Source of the DNA: Peptococcaceae bacterium BICA1-8
GTDB taxonomy: Bacteria > Bacillota > Peptococcia > Peptococcales > BICA1-8
Length of the DNA stretch: 48,119 nucleotides
Direction: 5' to 3'
Assembly (NCBI GenBank): GCA_000802045.1
Contig: JUEF01000115.1
Span: 1-48,119, forward strand
The notes beneath the pieces are model-generated. The model was not told the DNA's origin, did no database searches, and worked only from the letters and a program-made list of their open reading frames with translations. The position numbers and the translations under genes were made by a program. This document shows, piece after piece, positions 7,740-16,461 of this stretch; the first letter of the stretch is position 1; every line of letters starts with the position of its first letter.

Positions 7740-7775
7740 TATTTGGATTATAGTATACTGTGGTAAATATTGCAA

Positions 7776-8246
7776 CTAGTCGGTATGCTCAACTATTATG
7801 ATTGCTTGCTGATCTCTGCTAACTCTTATTACCTCTTTTTCTAATTTTAGCCCTTCAGAAGGAGTTATTTCTATCAATAACTCCTCAAAATAATCTGATG
7901 CATCAAGTATTATACGGTCTCCATTTTCTACTATGAGTGTATACTGTAAATTAGTAAAATCGCCAACTCGCTTGTTATTGAGATAGATTTTAGCCTCAGG
8001 GAGACTTGTAAGATAAGGATCTACAACTCTTAGAGTAACATGTTTTAGATTTAAAAGGACATCGCCAGCTGGATAAACTGTCTCATAATTTATTAATTCA
8101 CCTTCTATTTTATCAATCAAACTAAGCTGGAAATTTAAAGGTTGATAATAAATAATACTCTGAGAAATGAAGACAAAAAACAAAGTGAGAAAGACTATGT
8201 ATATAAGCATTCTATTAAATATTTCACTGGCACTATTTGGTTTCAA
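7776..8246 (-). CDS. Unknown membrane-anchored extracytoplasmic protein
   Basis: Not recognised. The best start is TTG at 8246, with GGAGG six bases upstream; a TTG at 8291 would give 15 more residues but has no ribosome-binding site. The roughly 156-residue product has a short cytoplasmic head, one membrane segment (LIYIVFLTLFFVFISQSIIY, about residues 14-33) and an outside domain of alternating beta strands that includes LPEAKIYLNNKRVGDF and VENGDRIILDASDYFEELLIE. This looks like a small beta-rich (PEGA- or Ig-like) fold, which is inference. It follows the BaiN-type flavoprotein by 53 bp and is closed by a strong terminator, so those two probably form one transcript. Confidence 0.8.
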   Translation of the reverse strand: MKPNSASEIFNRMLIYIVFLTLFFVFISQSIIYYQPLNFQLSLIDKIEGELINYETVYPAGDVLLNLKHVTLRVVDPYLTSLPEAKIYLNNKRVGDFTNLQYTLIVENGDRIILDASDYFEELLIEITPSEGLKLEKEVIRVSRDQQAIIIVEHTD

Positions 8247-8299
8247 GGTAAACCTCCACAGCCTAAAAGCTCTTATTTCTAGGCTGTCCAAATTACCAG

Positions 8300-9559
8300 T
8301 TAGTTAATCTTTGCTGCTGCTTCTCCAGCAACAAATCCTGTTGAAAAGGCAGCTTGTAGGTTATATCCTCCTGTTATTCCATCTATATCTAATACCTCTC
8401 CGGCAAAATACAATCCTTTTATTAGCTTAGATTCCATGGTCTGGGGATTAATTTCTTTAACACTAACTCCTCCAGCAGTAACAATAGCTTCACTAATAGG
8501 TCGCGGTCTTGTTAATTTGAATTCAAAGCCCTTTAACTGCTTTAATAAATTTTCCCGTTCATCTTTAGTAATTTGATTCATTACCTTATCTGTTTCTATT
8601 TGTGATTTATTAATTATTACTTGTATCATTTTGCTAGGCAGCAAATCTCCTAAGCTATTTTTCAACTGCTTATTGCTATATTTTTCTATATCTCTTTGCA
8701 GCCTATTATCTAACTGTTCTAAAGATAAGGCGGGTTTCAAATCAATTGTTAAATATAATGGTTCCGAGGTTTTCTGCCAATAATCTACCGCTTTTCGACT
8801 CAGAGTTAATATTATTGGTCCTGAGACTCCAAAATGGGTAAATATCATTTCCCCGAATGCTTCAGCAATTTTTTTCCCCTTTGGGGTTTTTATACAAACT
8901 GAAACATTTTTCAAACTTAAACCCTGTAATTCCTTAACCCATTCTTCTTCAGCTTCTAAGGGAATTAGAGAAGGTCTTAAAGGAATAATTGTATGTCCCG
9001 TATTTTGAGCCCAATGATAACCATCCCCGGTTGAACCTGTTCCAGGAAAGGATACGCCACCGGTTGCAATAATTATCCTATTCGCAGATATTGTAGTCCC
9101 ATTCTCTAAAAGGACTCCTTGAACCTGATTATTCTCTATCTTTATTTTTTTTACATCTGTGCCTGTTAGAACATTTACCTTGGCTTGCTTTAAATATTTA
9201 ATTAAAGCATCAACTATGTCTTTAGAGCTATCAGATTCGGGAAAAACCCTCCCTCCCCTCTCTATTTTTAATTTGATCCCTAGCTTTGTAAAAAAATTTA
9301 TTAAATCATTATTGGAAAAGCTATATAAAGGCCCATATAAAAATTTACCATTTCCTGGGAAATTACTAATTAATTCTTCTATTTCACAATCATTAGTAAC
9401 ATTACATCTTCCTTTACCGGAAATAAGAATTTTTTTTCCAAGTATCTTATTTTTTTCTATGAGAGTTACTGCTGCCCCATTTTGTCCTGCTCTTCCAGCA
9501 GCCATCATTCCCCCAGCGCCACCACCAACAACAACTATTTTAGGCATATTGTTTTCCAT
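8300..9559 (-). CDS. BaiN/HI0933-family NAD(P)/FAD-dependent oxidoreductase
   Basis: A 419-residue flavoprotein of the HI0933/YhiN family (called aminoacetone oxidase or BaiN-like). The true substrate is unknown for most members. It has the dinucleotide fold VVVGGGAGGMMAAGRA at about residues 8-23, the family signature GKKILISGKGRCNVTND near 42, IIIATGGVSFPGTGSTGDGY near 160, and the C-terminal FAD-contact block KGLYFAGEVLDIDGITGGYNLQ near 383. The ATG has AGGAGA upstream. Family members often lie near aroA, cmk and rpsA in Firmicutes, as here, but no functional link is established. A -10 like TATAAT (9598-9603, minus) precedes it, without a convincing -35. Confidence 0.93.
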   Translation of the reverse strand: MENNMPKIVVVGGGAGGMMAAGRAGQNGAAVTLIEKNKILGKKILISGKGRCNVTNDCEIEELISNFPGNGKFLYGPLYSFSNNDLINFFTKLGIKLKIERGGRVFPESDSSKDIVDALIKYLKQAKVNVLTGTDVKKIKIENNQVQGVLLENGTTISANRIIIATGGVSFPGTGSTGDGYHWAQNTGHTIIPLRPSLIPLEAEEEWVKELQGLSLKNVSVCIKTPKGKKIAEAFGEMIFTHFGVSGPIILTLSRKAVDYWQKTSEPLYLTIDLKPALSLEQLDNRLQRDIEKYSNKQLKNSLGDLLPSKMIQVIINKSQIETDKVMNQITKDERENLLKQLKGFEFKLTRPRPISEAIVTAGGVSVKEINPQTMESKLIKGLYFAGEVLDIDGITGGYNLQAAFSTGFVAGEAAAKIN

Positions 9560-9647
9560 AGAATATCTCCTTTGATTTATGTACTATTTCATTTTATATT
9601 ATAAACCAAAAATCTAAGGAATAGTGCCAAGTGACAAGGAAAAACAT

Positions 9648-9752
9648 GTGCTCGGTGACCGGGGATCAGGGACCAGTGCTCGGTGCTCAGTATGTTCAGT
9701 GTTCGGGAAGAAGATATCTTAGACTATGGACGATAGACGATGGACTATTGAC
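9648..9752. repeat. Degenerate G/C-rich minisatellite and heptad repeat in intergenic DNA
   Basis: In a 253-bp gap between glcF and the flavoprotein gene, GTGCTCGGTG occurs exactly at 9648-9657 and 9676-9685, with partial copies (GTGCTCAG, GTGTTCGGG) up to 9707. A second array of four 7-bp units follows at 9722-9749: GACTATG, GACGATA, GACGATG, GACTATT, plus a further GAC. The base composition is distinctly richer in G and C than its surroundings. No open reading frame covers it. Confidence 0.75.
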
Positions 9753-9773
9753 TTTTATCAGTGTTAAATGATA

Positions 9774-9810
9774 TGAAAGGAGCTGTGCTCATATCTCACA
9801 GCTCCTTTCA
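9774..9810 (-). terminator. Hairpin terminator after glcF
   Basis: A perfect 14-bp stem (9774-9787 with 9797-9810) containing GGAGCTGTG and a 9-base loop lies 2 bp past the glcF stop. The T-run on the minus strand is poor (ATATCATTTAAC), so efficiency is uncertain. Confidence 0.7.
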
Positions 9811-9812
9811 TC

Positions 9813-11114
9813 TTAATTAGCGTCCGTTTTATCTAATTGGTCTTTAGCAGCATACGCTTTAGCTAAGATTTCAATTGTATGATACATTGGTAAATCAAGA
9901 TTATATCTATTCATGCCATCACTTAGCTGCATAATGCATGAACCACAACCCGTTACTACCGCGTCTGCTTTAGTAGCATTTATAGCATCAGCTTTATGCT
10001 TATGAATATCCATGGCTAAATCATAATGGGTAAGGCTAAAGGATCCTGCTCCACCGCAGCAGCGGTCAGCATTTTGCATTTCTATAAATTCCAACCCGGG
10101 AATTGCCTTTAAAATTTCTCTGGGCGAATCTTTGACACCCATTCCTCGATTAAGGTGACATGGGTCATGGTATGTTACCTTGAGATTAACCGGTCCTAGC
10201 TTCGATTTATCAAGGCCTATCTCTTTTAGAATAAAATCAGAAATGTCCATAATTTTAGTGCCAATAGCTTGCGCCTTTTGATAATATTCCTGATCATCTT
10301 CTAATAATTCTAGATAATGTTTGTTAAAGGTTGTTCCACACGAACCACATGCTGTAATTATGACATCAACATCTAGTTTGCTAAATATTTCAACATGGGA
10401 TTTAGCCATTTCTTTAGCAGTTATCGAATCGCCGTGAGCAATGATAGGCATACTGCAGCAGTGCTGTTCTTTTGGAATTATAACTTCAATATTATTTCTT
10501 TTAAGAACATCGACTATTGCTTTGCCTGCATCAATATAGATATAATTCATGGTACAACCAGTAAAAAAGGCTGCCCTTTTTACTGGCTTCTCTACCTTAA
10601 TAATTTCAGGCAATTGGTCTCTTAAGGGAGATGAAGACAAAGGAGGCACTATTCTACGCATATCTAGGCCAAAGGGGAATCTTGGATATGCACCATTTAA
10701 AGCTTTATGCTTTTTGAAAACTAAGCCCTGAAAAACACTCCCAGTTTTTAGACCAAAATTAAATAAACCAGGTCTTTTAAGAGTACCAAAAACAAACTTT
10801 TTTAAAGGATGTAAGCCTTTGTTTTTTACAATGGCGGATCTAGTAGACAAAATTATTTCATCAACCTTAACACCACATGGGCATTTTGCATTACATGCCT
10901 TACAAGTTAGACATAAGGCTAATTTATCAGCAAATCCATCTGTATACTCTAAATCCCCTTTTAATACTGCTTCAACTAGCTTTATCTTTCCCCTGGCAAC
11001 TGCCCCTTCTTTTTTCTCTTCTAAATAGATAGGACAAACTTCTTGGCAGTTACCGCATTTCATACATTTGGCTATTTCTGCTTTAGCTTTGTCGAGGGAA
11101 TCATACATAGTCAT
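9813..11114 (-). CDS. glcF: Fe-S subunit of glycolate/lactate oxidoreductase (GlcF-type)
   Basis: The 433-residue electron-transfer partner of the flavoprotein encoded just upstream. Two 4Fe-4S motifs lie near the N-terminus (CMKCGNCQEVCP at about 17-28 and CLTCKACNAKCPCGV at about 68), followed by two cysteine-rich CCG domains: FFTGCTMNYIYIDAG, HCCSMP and CGSCGTTFNKHY, then HDPCHLNRGMG, DRCCGGAGSFSLTH and CGSCIMQL. This is the full GlcF/LldE layout. The ATG is 2 bp after the glcD stop, with GGGGG upstream, so translation is coupled. With lctP and glcD it forms a lactate (or glycolate) oxidation set; the electron acceptor is not encoded nearby. Confidence 0.92.
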   Translation of the reverse strand: MTMYDSLDKAKAEIAKCMKCGNCQEVCPIYLEEKKEGAVARGKIKLVEAVLKGDLEYTDGFADKLALCLTCKACNAKCPCGVKVDEIILSTRSAIVKNKGLHPLKKFVFGTLKRPGLFNFGLKTGSVFQGLVFKKHKALNGAYPRFPFGLDMRRIVPPLSSSPLRDQLPEIIKVEKPVKRAAFFTGCTMNYIYIDAGKAIVDVLKRNNIEVIIPKEQHCCSMPIIAHGDSITAKEMAKSHVEIFSKLDVDVIITACGSCGTTFNKHYLELLEDDQEYYQKAQAIGTKIMDISDFILKEIGLDKSKLGPVNLKVTYHDPCHLNRGMGVKDSPREILKAIPGLEFIEMQNADRCCGGAGSFSLTHYDLAMDIHKHKADAINATKADAVVTGCGSCIMQLSDGMNRYNLDLPMYHTIEILAKAYAAKDQLDKTDAN

Positions 11115-11116
11115 GA

Positions 11117-12505
11117 TTAATTCCCCCTAAATATTTTTCCAGGATTTAAAATACTGTCTGGATCAAGGGCATCCTTAATCTTTTTCATCACTGCTACTCC
11201 TTCTTTGCCAAACTCCCACTCCATAAATTTTGCCTTTGCAATACCTATTCCATGCTCACCTGACAATGTACCACCTAATTCAAGAGCTACTTTGAAAATT
11301 TCATCTACTGCCTTGTGTACTCTTTCCATCTCTTCTTTATTTGATTCATCAGTTAAGATAGTAGGATGCAGGTTTCCATCTCCAGCATGTCCAAAGGTAC
11401 CTATCTGTAAATCATATTTTTCTGCAATTTCTTTAAGAGCCTTTAACATTTCAGGGATTTTACTCCTTGGTACAGTTGCATCCTCAAGTACTGTAGTTGG
11501 TTTAACTTGTGCTAAAGCAGGCAATGCAGCCCGTCGTGCCGCAAAAATACTATCTCTTTCTGCATCACTTTGAGCTAATTTTATGTCTACAGCACCATTT
11601 TCCTTACATATCTTTTTTACCGTTTCAAACTCCTGCAAAACTACTTGCTCAATTGCACCATCAACTTCTAAAATCAACACAGCCTCTGCATCAGTAGGTA
11701 ACCCTATTTTTGCATAATTCTCAACTGTACGAATTGTTACATTATCCATTATTTCTAAAGTGGCTGGAATAACTTTATTACTAATAATTTCGGCAATAGT
11801 CTTACCAGCTTTATCTAAATTATCAAAGATCGCCAGCATGCTTCTGCGATATTGAGGGGCAGGTATCAATTTAACTATAATTTGAGTAATTATACCTAAG
11901 GTGCCTTCCGCCCCGGTAAAAAGTTTTGTTAAATCATATCCACTTACATTTTTAACAGTTTTACCTCCGGTACGAATTATATCTCCATTAGCCATAATTA
12001 CCTCTAAGCCCATAACATAATCCTTAGTCACACCATATTTTAAGCCTCGAAGTCCTCCAGAACATTCACTTACAGAGCCACCCATAGTAGCAGTTGTAAC
12101 AGTTCCCGGATCAGGAGGATAAATTAGTCCATAAGGAGCTATAGCATCATTTAGTTTTTGAATTATTAGACCTGGCTCTACACTAGCTGTCATATTTTCT
12201 GCGTCAATTTCCAAAATTTTATTTAATTTTAACATTGATAATACAATCCCTTTATTTATAGGGATTGTTCCACCACTCAAATTGGTACCAGAACCACGGG
12301 TAATTATGGGGATTTTCTTTTCATTTGCTAGCTTTACAATTTCTATTATCTGTTCCTTATTATCAGGTGTTACTACAACATCAGGCTTCTCGCTTGGCAT
12401 GTCGGCGGTAGCATCAAAGGAGTAGGTGATCATATCTTCTTTGCTTGTCAATACATTTTCTTTTCCCAATATCGTCATTAACGTACTTATAATATTTTTA
12501 TCCAC
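11117..12505 (-). CDS. glcD: FAD-binding lactate/glycolate dehydrogenase subunit (GlcD-type)
   Basis: Oxidises a 2-hydroxy acid, most probably lactate given the permease upstream, with FAD. The 462-residue length is typical. The PCMH-type FAD domain covers about residues 30-220: VVVTPDNKEQIIEIV, PIITRGSGTNLSGGTIP, YPPDPGTVTTATMGG and VKNVSGYDLTKLFTGAEGTLG. The C-terminal half has FGHAGDGNLHPTI and SGEHGIGIAKAKFM, the metal/substrate signature of the family. The start is GTG 12505, with AGGGGG seven bases upstream. The glcF gene follows 2 bp after the stop. Whether D- or L-lactate is used cannot be read from the sequence. Confidence 0.92.
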   Translation of the reverse strand: MDKNIISTLMTILGKENVLTSKEDMITYSFDATADMPSEKPDVVVTPDNKEQIIEIVKLANEKKIPIITRGSGTNLSGGTIPINKGIVLSMLKLNKILEIDAENMTASVEPGLIIQKLNDAIAPYGLIYPPDPGTVTTATMGGSVSECSGGLRGLKYGVTKDYVMGLEVIMANGDIIRTGGKTVKNVSGYDLTKLFTGAEGTLGIITQIIVKLIPAPQYRRSMLAIFDNLDKAGKTIAEIISNKVIPATLEIMDNVTIRTVENYAKIGLPTDAEAVLILEVDGAIEQVVLQEFETVKKICKENGAVDIKLAQSDAERDSIFAARRAALPALAQVKPTTVLEDATVPRSKIPEMLKALKEIAEKYDLQIGTFGHAGDGNLHPTILTDESNKEEMERVHKAVDEIFKVALELGGTLSGEHGIGIAKAKFMEWEFGKEGVAVMKKIKDALDPDSILNPGKIFRGN

Positions 12506-12598
12506 ATGTAAACCCCCTATCTTATTCTTGATAGTTCCTAGCGTTTATTAAATAATTAAAAAAATTTACTCTATTAAATTATTAAATCTTAAAAGATC

Positions 12599-12626
12599 AT
12601 TATATCATAATTACCCTTATAATAAA
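12599..12626 (-). promoter_or_regulatory. Possible sigma-A promoter for glcD-glcF
   Basis: On the minus strand a perfect TATAAT -10 (12599-12604) is preceded, 16 bases away, by TTTATT (12621-12626), a weak -35. It lies between the lctP terminator and glcD, which suggests the dehydrogenase genes can be transcribed apart from the permease. Confidence 0.45.
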
Positions 12627-12641
12627 CCAGTTTAAACAGCA

Positions 12642-12671
12642 ACAAATGCGGGAACTACTTCCCGCATTTGT
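12642..12671 (-). terminator. Hairpin terminator after lctP
   Basis: A 13-bp perfect stem (12642-12654 with 12659-12671) carrying GCGGGAA/TTCCCGC and a 4-base loop is followed on the minus strand by TTGCTGTTTAAAC. The stem is strong and the T-tract weak. It lies 29 bp after the lctP stop. Confidence 0.75.
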
Positions 12672-12700
12672 CTATAAGCTTATTTATTTAACTAGTTAAG

Positions 12701-14368
12701 CTATATCCCTAAGCCATATATGGCAAACAAACCCAAGATACCTGCAAAAATTAAATAGTATGTCATAGGTATCAAGGCCCATTTAATGAGTTTTCCTTCA
12801 ACACCTACTAGACCTACTGTAGCACAAGCAGCAACAACATTGTGAACACAAATCATGTTACCTGCAGCACCACCAACAGCCTGAAGTGCAACAATCATTG
12901 ATCCTGTAACTCCAATTTCAGTTGCAACACCATGCTGGAACAAGGAAAACATCATGTTACTTACGGTATTACTTCCTGCAATAAATGCACCAAGAGAACC
13001 AATTACAGCTGCAAATGCAGGCCAAGCACTGCCAGCCATAGAAGCAACTCCTGCAGCGAGAGCTAAGGGCATACTAGCTAAATCAGCTGTATTTACGCCT
13101 GAGTTAATAAAGATACGTACCATAGGAACTGCGAAGCCTAAGGCTACACTGGCACCAACCATAGTTTTTGCAGATACTGAAATAGCCTTTGCCATTTCTT
13201 CTGACTTCATATTTTGGATAAAGAAAGTGCACAAAACCGCTACTATAAAGATGGTTCCTGGGAGATTTAAAAATTGGGCATTTTGGCTTATTCCTGTACC
13301 AAGGATATTTGTAACATTTATAGTAACACTTGGACCAGTCAAAAATGCCTTCAGGGGCTGCCAGGTTCTGGAGATAACAAGTAAGGATGCAACTATCAAG
13401 TATGGAACCCAAGCTTTTGCAAGTGTCATATTAGGTCTTTCTTCACCGGCTTCAGGCTTTAAGGAACCCATCCAATCAGAGCCCCACTGGGCTTTGGGAG
13501 GAAAATCCCAAGTTTTACTTGGCATTAAGAAGCCTTTACGGGCTGCAGTAATTACTATTGGTAAAGCAATTAAAGCACCAATTAAGGATGGGAAGTCAGG
13601 TCCTAAGAAAACACCTACTAGCATGTAGGGTATTGTAAAACAAAGGGCTGAGAATATTGCGAAAGGTGCTACTTCTAAGCCTTCCTTCCAGGATTTGTTT
13701 GCACCGAAAAACCTTGTAAGCATCATACAGATAGCTAGAGGAATAAAAGTTCCTATAATACCATGTAAAATTGCAACTTTTGCACCAATACCAAAAATAT
13801 AGGCCATAAATGCTGGATCAGCTGCTGTAGTAGTACCCAGGATTTTATGAATAACAGGAGAATCAAGTCCTGTTTTTACTCCTACCAAAATTGGAGTACC
13901 AACTGCACCGAAGGAAACCGGTGTACTCTGAATAACTAATGCCATTAATACTGCGGCTAGTGCCGGAAAGCCAAGCACTACTAGTAATGGGGCAGCAACG
14001 GCAGCCGGGGTGCCGAAACCTGCAGCTCCTTCAATAAAAGCACCAAATAAAAATGCAACAATGATAGCTTGGATTCTGCGGTCAGGAGTTATATCCATAA
14101 AACCGCGTCGAATAGTGGTAACTGCGCCACTATAGGTTAAGGTATTTAATAATAATATTGCTCCAAAAACAATATACAGAATGGTTGCAGCAACTATTAC
14201 CCCTTGTAAACTTGAAGCGATAACACGGGTAATATCCATTTTCCAAACAAACATACCTATAATTCCAGTGTAGGCCCAAGCAAGTGGCATTGCATGCTTT
14301 GCCGGCCATCTTAAAAATACCAAAAATACAAAAACAACAAGAATTGGTGTAAAAGCTAAAAACGCCAT
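12701..14368 (-). CDS. lctP: L-lactate permease
   Basis: Secondary transporter of the LctP family that imports lactate (and often glycolate) with protons. The 555-residue length and about a dozen hydrophobic segments are as expected. Family stretches visible: FRL-free N-terminus [18 protein letters not shown] near 18, [20 protein letters not shown] near 110, [17 protein letters not shown] near 147, [18 protein letters not shown] near 465 and [19 protein letters not shown] near 500. The ATG has GAGGAGG about eight bases upstream. It is the first gene of the lactate cluster, ahead of glcD and glcF. A long AT-rich region upstream should hold its promoter. Confidence 0.95.
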   Translation of the reverse strand: MAFLAFTPILVVFVFLVFLRWPAKHAMPLAWAYTGIIGMFVWKMDITRVIASSLQGVIVAATILYIVFGAILLLNTLTYSGAVTTIRRGFMDITPDRRIQAIIVAFLFGAFIEGAAGFGTPAAVAAPLLVVLGFPALAAVLMALVIQSTPVSFGAVGTPILVGVKTGLDSPVIHKILGTTTAADPAFMAYIFGIGAKVAILHGIIGTFIPLAICMMLTRFFGANKSWKEGLEVAPFAIFSALCFTIPYMLVGVFLGPDFPSLIGALIALPIVITAARKGFLMPSKTWDFPPKAQWGSDWMGSLKPEAGEERPNMTLAKAWVPYLIVASLLVISRTWQPLKAFLTGPSVTINVTNILGTGISQNAQFLNLPGTIFIVAVLCTFFIQNMKSEEMAKAISVSAKTMVGASVALGFAVPMVRIFINSGVNTADLASMPLALAAGVASMAGSAWPAFAAVIGSLGAFIAGSNTVSNMMFSLFQHGVATEIGVTGSMIVALQAVGGAAGNMICVHNVVAACATVGLVGVEGKLIKWALIPMTYYLIFAGILGLFAIYGLGI

Positions 14369-14688
14369 AAATTATACCTCCTCACAAATAAAAAAAAAAA
14401 ACTTTTTCTCTCTCTTTTCTTACAAAGAACTACAATAACCTCCCTTTTTTTTATTTTTATTTCACTATTGTAATTTTAACTTTTTTTCATTAAATTCCTT
14501 CTTTTCAATAAATAATCTTTAATATATTTTCTTACTAAACTATAAGAAACCTTTATATACTATCTTAAATTAAATTAAATTACATTAATAATAAACTATT
14601 CTGCGCAAAATTCTAATAGAAAATTATTTCCAGAAAAGAAATCATTAAAATGGGGCAAAATATAATATCTAAATTAGGAGGAATTATC
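14369..14688. other. 320-bp AT-rich divergent intergenic region between lctP and the stress gene
   Basis: No gene is seen here. The DNA has long homopolymer-rich tracts: about a dozen A at 14389-14401 and T-rich runs near 14447-14460 and 14480-14490, plus a TTAAATTAAATTAAAT stretch near 14565-14580. TATAAT at 14661-14666 on the plus strand could be a -10 for the stress gene, but no -35 is evident and it would leave a leader of only about 16 bases. I could not assign a promoter for lctP. Confidence 0.6.
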
Positions 14689-15156
14689 ATGAAACAAGCA
14701 ATCATTGGTGCTTTTGACTCAGTTGAACAAGCAACACTTGCTTTAAAAGAAATTAGCTTTGACCGACTAGCAAATAATGAGATTTCTATTTTAAAATTAA
14801 AAGAAGACAATAAAGATGACGGTTCATTTAAGGAAATACATGGTTTTTCCATTCAAGGAACAGATTTTGAAATATCCGAACTTGGAGAAACATATATTGC
14901 CGGACCTCTAGCCGACAGAATAAAAAAAGAGACTGCTCAAAATTTAAAAGCAGCCTTAATAACATATGGAGTAACTGAAGCAGATGCAGAACAATACCAA
15001 GCCTCGGCTAAAGAAGGTAAAACACTATTAATAATCGAAACTAACAGCAAAAAAGCCAGTAATGTCGCAAACATAATGAGTCAATATGGTGCAAAGTCCA
15101 TTTCTAAATGGAATAAAAATTTAAGCCACGGACTAAAGGTTTATAAATCACCCTAA
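14689..15156 (+). CDS. General stress protein 17M-like domain protein
   Basis: A 155-residue soluble protein on the strand opposite to its neighbours. The pattern IIGAFDSVEQATLALKEI, then NEISILKLKED, and in the second half YIAGPLADRI, ALITYGVTEADAEQYQA, KEGKTLLIIET and VANIMSQYGAKSI matches the general stress protein 17M/YflT-like family, whose exact function is unknown. AGGAGG (14676-14681) lies seven bases before ATG 14689, which settles the start over an in-frame ATG at 14650. It is monocistronic and its last 9 bp overlap the end of rluB, which is convergent. Confidence 0.82.
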   Translation: MKQAIIGAFDSVEQATLALKEISFDRLANNEISILKLKEDNKDDGSFKEIHGFSIQGTDFEISELGETYIAGPLADRIKKETAQNLKAALITYGVTEADAEQYQASAKEGKTLLIIETNSKKASNVANIMSQYGAKSISKWNKNLSHGLKVYKSP

Positions 15157-15870
15157 TCCAACACTATTTCTTAACCATCGTAATTCATCTTTAGTTAGAA
15201 AACGAAAACTTCCTAGTTTTATATTTCCTAAATCAAGAGAACCTATTTTGGTTCTCTTTAAATTTATTACAGGGTGATTAACAGCTTTACACATTCTTCT
15301 GACTTGTCTATTTTTTCCTTCATGTATAGTTAATTCGATTAGTGTATTATTAGCAATTTTATCTAAAATTTTTATTTCCGCGGGCTCAGTCAGACCATCC
15401 TCTAATAATACCCCTCTTCTTAGGTGCTCGATAGCTTCATTGCTTGGCCTTCCTTTAACTAAAGCTTGATAAACCTTATTTACTTTATATTTAGGGTGTG
15501 TTAAACGATAAGCCAGTTCACCATCATTAGTTAATAGTAATAGTCCTTCAGTTTCATAATCTAACCGACCAACAGGATAAATACGTTTATTTATTTCCTT
15601 TATTAAATCAATTACCGTAGGTCTCCCTTGGGGATCTTGACTAGTTGTTACATAACCATCAGGTTTATTTAATAAAATATAAAGCATGTCCTCTTTTTCT
15701 TTTATTAGTTTATTGTTAACTTCAATTTCGTCCATTTCAGGATCTATTTTAGTACCTAAGATAGTAATTATTTGACCATTTACTTTCACTTTACCCTGAA
15801 GAATCAATTCCTCGCAATTCCGCCTTGATCCTATACCAGCATGAGCCATAAATTTTTGTAATCTTTCCAA
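15148..15870 (-). CDS. rluB: 23S rRNA pseudouridine synthase, RluB/RsuA family
   Basis: Converts a uridine of rRNA to pseudouridine; the family's B. subtilis member RluB modifies helix 80 of 23S rRNA. The 240-residue product has an N-terminal S4 RNA-binding domain (ERLQKFMAHAGIGSRRNCEE), then the catalytic motif GRLDYETEGLLLLTNDGE (Asp catalytic), HPKYKVNKVYQALVKG, and EGKNRQVRRMCKAV. I put the start at TTG 15870, eight bases after GGAGG, because the protein then begins MERLQKF as family members do; GTG 15885 is less likely. It follows spmB by 49 bp, a conserved neighbourhood in Firmicutes (spmA-spmB-rluB). Confidence 0.9.
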   Translation of the reverse strand: MERLQKFMAHAGIGSRRNCEELILQGKVKVNGQIITILGTKIDPEMDEIEVNNKLIKEKEDMLYILLNKPDGYVTTSQDPQGRPTVIDLIKEINKRIYPVGRLDYETEGLLLLTNDGELAYRLTHPKYKVNKVYQALVKGRPSNEAIEHLRRGVLLEDGLTEPAEIKILDKIANNTLIELTIHEGKNRQVRRMCKAVNHPVINLKRTKIGSLDLGNIKLGSFRFLTKDELRWLRNSVGLG

Positions 15871-15919
15871 ACCTTCTACCTCCACATTTGCTAATCATTA
15901 ATTATTATTTTACCATATT

Positions 15920-16456
15920 TTAGCCAAATATTTTATTTACTATATAAATCGAAGCAATGAAGGATGTAATATCTGCTATTAGACCAACCCATAATGCATG
16001 CCTGTATTTACTGATACCAACCGATCCAAAGTATACAGTAAGCACAAAAAATGTAGTATCAGAACTTCCCTGCATCGTTGACGCTAATCTGCCAATTAAT
16101 GAATCTGGACCAAAGGTATTAATTAACTCGGTTGCTAAGCCTAAAGCTCCACCTCCCGATAGAGGACGCATTATAGCCAATGGTAGTATTTCGCCAGGAA
16201 TACCAAAAAAAGAAATAACTGGGCTAATAGCTGTGACCACAATATTCATAGCACCAGAATTTCTAAAAATACCAATAGCTACTAGCATTGCTACTAAATA
16301 CGGAATTAGCTTTATGGCTATCTTAAAGCCTTCTTCAGCGCCTACAATAAACTCTTCATAAACTTTAACACCTTTAATATACGCAAAGGTCGGGATAAAT
16401 AAAACTAAAAAGGGAATTGTCCATTTAGATAATAATGAGATAAATGACTCTAACAC
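15920..16456 (-). CDS. spmB: Spore maturation protein B
   Basis: A 178-residue polytopic membrane protein needed, with SpmA, for normal spore core dehydration and heat resistance. Five or so hydrophobic segments form a nucleoside-recognition (Gate) domain; IRPLSGGGALGLATELINTFGPDSLIG and MQGSSDTTFFVLTVYFGSVG carry the family's conserved Pro, Gly and polar residues. The GTG start at 16456 lies 5 bp after the spmA stop, with AAGGG upstream. It is the second gene of the spmA-spmB pair and is followed by rluB. Confidence 0.92.
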   Translation of the reverse strand: MLESFISLLSKWTIPFLVLFIPTFAYIKGVKVYEEFIVGAEEGFKIAIKLIPYLVAMLVAIGIFRNSGAMNIVVTAISPVISFFGIPGEILPLAIMRPLSGGGALGLATELINTFGPDSLIGRLASTMQGSSDTTFFVLTVYFGSVGISKYRHALWVGLIADITSFIASIYIVNKIFG

Positions 16457-16461
16457 TGTTA

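Noticed and set aside
11205..11573. Plus-strand frame inside glcD
   Set aside because: Antisense shadow of the dehydrogenase gene; no independent support.
13104..13412. Minus-strand frame of 102 codons inside lctP
   Set aside because: Out of frame with the permease, with Cys/Tyr-rich nonsense composition; no sign of a nested gene.
12954..13628. A 224-codon open frame on the plus strand opposite lctP
   Set aside because: It is antisense to a well-supported permease gene, has no ribosome site or recognisable domain, and its Ala/Ile-rich product is what an antisense reading of a membrane protein gives.
14369..14660. Promoters in the lctP/stress-gene intergenic region
   Set aside because: Too AT-rich to choose; every candidate lacks a matching second element.
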